DNA of 64,000 nucleotides from Bordetella sp. 02P26C-1 (lineage in GTDB: Bacteria; Pseudomonadota; Gammaproteobacteria; Burkholderiales; Burkholderiaceae_B), in the NCBI RefSeq assembly GCF_009763255.1, contig NZ_WSJB01000001.1:1-64000 (forward strand). Reading direction: 5' to 3'. Below are positions 63,441 to 64,000 of the stretch, one piece after another. The translations under genes were made by a program, and so were the position numbers. How positions within the stretch are numbered: the first letter of the stretch is position 1; every line of letters starts with the position of its first letter. A model generated the notes under the pieces. The model did not search any database, was not told where the DNA came from, and saw only the letters and a list, made by a program, of their open reading frames with translations.

Positions 63441-64000
63441 ATGGCAGGATCAACAATAACGATTGAACAAGGGTTGAATAGCGTAGGGGTCGGGAAATTC
63501 CAGTACCGGCTGTTTGTGATTTTCGGGTTGGTCTGGATGGCCGACGCGATGCAGGTGTTGTCGATCGGATTCAGTGCGCCATCGATTGCCAAGACCTTCG
63601 GTCTGACCATTCCTCAAGCGCTGCAAACCGGCACGATGTTTTTTGTTGGCATGCTGATCGGGGCATTCGTCTTCGGGCGGCTGGCTGACCGTATCGGCCG
63701 GCGTCCCGTGCTGATGCTCGCTGTCATTATCGATGCCTGCGCGGGTGTGGCGTCGGCATTCGCGCCGGATTTCACCTGGCTGCTGGTCTTGCGCTTTATC
63801 ACCGGTATCGGGGTGGGTGGCACGCTGCCTGTGGACTACACGATGATGGCGGAATTCCTGCCGGCGCAACGTCGTGGCCGTTGGTTGGTGTGGCTGGAGT
63901 CGTTCTGGGCCGTGGGCACCATCCTGCTGGCGATCCTCGCGTTGTTCGCCGCGTCCTATGGTGACGATGCGTGGCGCGTGATCTTCTTTGTCACCGGCAT
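63441..64000 (+). CDS. nicT: MFS transporter, probable nicotinate uptake protein (5' part)
   Basis: The first 186 codons of a major-facilitator transporter, cut by the window edge. The ATG at 63441 follows TAGGAGTAGCC. Visible: helix 1 (FVIFGLVWMADAMQVLSIGF), the loop 2-3 motif GRLADRIGRRPVLML, and the MFS helix 4/5 region GIGVGGTLPVDYTMMAEFLP. The sugar/aromatic-acid-type MFS signature and its position after nicB support NicT, which imports nicotinate or 6-hydroxynicotinate. No stop is visible; it would extend beyond 64000. Confidence 0.85.
   Translation, partial: MAGSTITIEQGLNSVGVGKFQYRLFVIFGLVWMADAMQVLSIGFSAPSIAKTFGLTIPQALQTGTMFFVGMLIGAFVFGRLADRIGRRPVLMLAVIIDACAGVASAFAPDFTWLLVLRFITGIGVGGTLPVDYTMMAEFLPAQRRGRWLVWLESFWAVGTILLAILALFAASYGDDAWRVIFFVTG

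Overview
The window looks like chromosomal DNA of a GC-rich betaproteobacterium of the Alcaligenaceae, most likely Bordetella or a close relative such as Achromobacter. The reasons are the complete aerobic nicotinate-degradation (nic) locus with a MarR-type NicR/BpsR regulator, the lptD-surA-rsmA block divergent from amgK-murU, and many catabolic operons with their own importers. This placement is an inference from gene content and codon style; no 16S or other marker RNA gene is present. I saw no tRNA, rRNA, CRISPR array or intact insertion sequence.

Layout. (1) 170-1667: an XRE/MmyB-type regulator divergent from a DUF1330-like gene. (2) 1741-6553: two large, paralogous, less GC-rich ankyrin-repeat genes on the minus strand, probably acquired, lying against the remains of an amide/urea ABC transporter (6695-6980). 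(3) 7021-8592: formamidase fmdA and its zinc-ribbon partner fmdB. (4) 8863-16341: an apparently complete D-erythronate (or related tetronate) operon, otnK-otnC-otnI-dctP-denD-dctQ-dctM-GntR, joining a TRAP importer to a four-step route to dihydroxyacetone phosphate. (5) 26828-16409 (minus): an eleven-gene operon headed by a GntR regulator with a strong palindromic operator. It encodes two NitT/TauT-type ABC importers, an acyl-CoA ligase, a PaaI-type thioesterase, an MDR reductase and a BAAT-like hydrolase; its substrate is unknown and the system may be undescribed. (6) 27285-38911: small exported and envelope genes, then peptidoglycan recycling (amgK-murU), outer-membrane biogenesis (lptD, surA), rRNA methylation (rsmA), glycerate kinase and pyruvate kinase.

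(7) 39127-39883: two small tandem genes for related glycine-rich hydrophobic peptides. Each starts with a short leader ending in Gly-Gly, like class II bacteriocins/microcins; this is the most novel feature of the window. (8) 39865-43530: an SpmA/SpmB-type membrane protein and a FadE-type acyl-CoA dehydrogenase. (9) 43554-52632: a LysR regulator divergent from two enolase-superfamily enzymes, a Liv-type ABC importer with a permease-ATPase fusion, and an SMP-30 lactonase, probably a sugar-acid/lactone catabolic operon. (10) 52683-64000: the nic locus. nicD-nicX-nicF-molybdopterin subunit(-nicR) reads leftward and nicC-nicA-nicB-nicT reads rightward from a 308-bp control region holding two inverted copies of a 17-bp box, likely the NicR/BpsR operators. 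The hydroxylase is unusual: the canonical Moco subunit is a separate gene, while the long NicB keeps a degenerate Moco-like half fused to three c-type hemes. The right edge cuts the transporter gene nicT; maleate isomerase (nicE) is not in the window.
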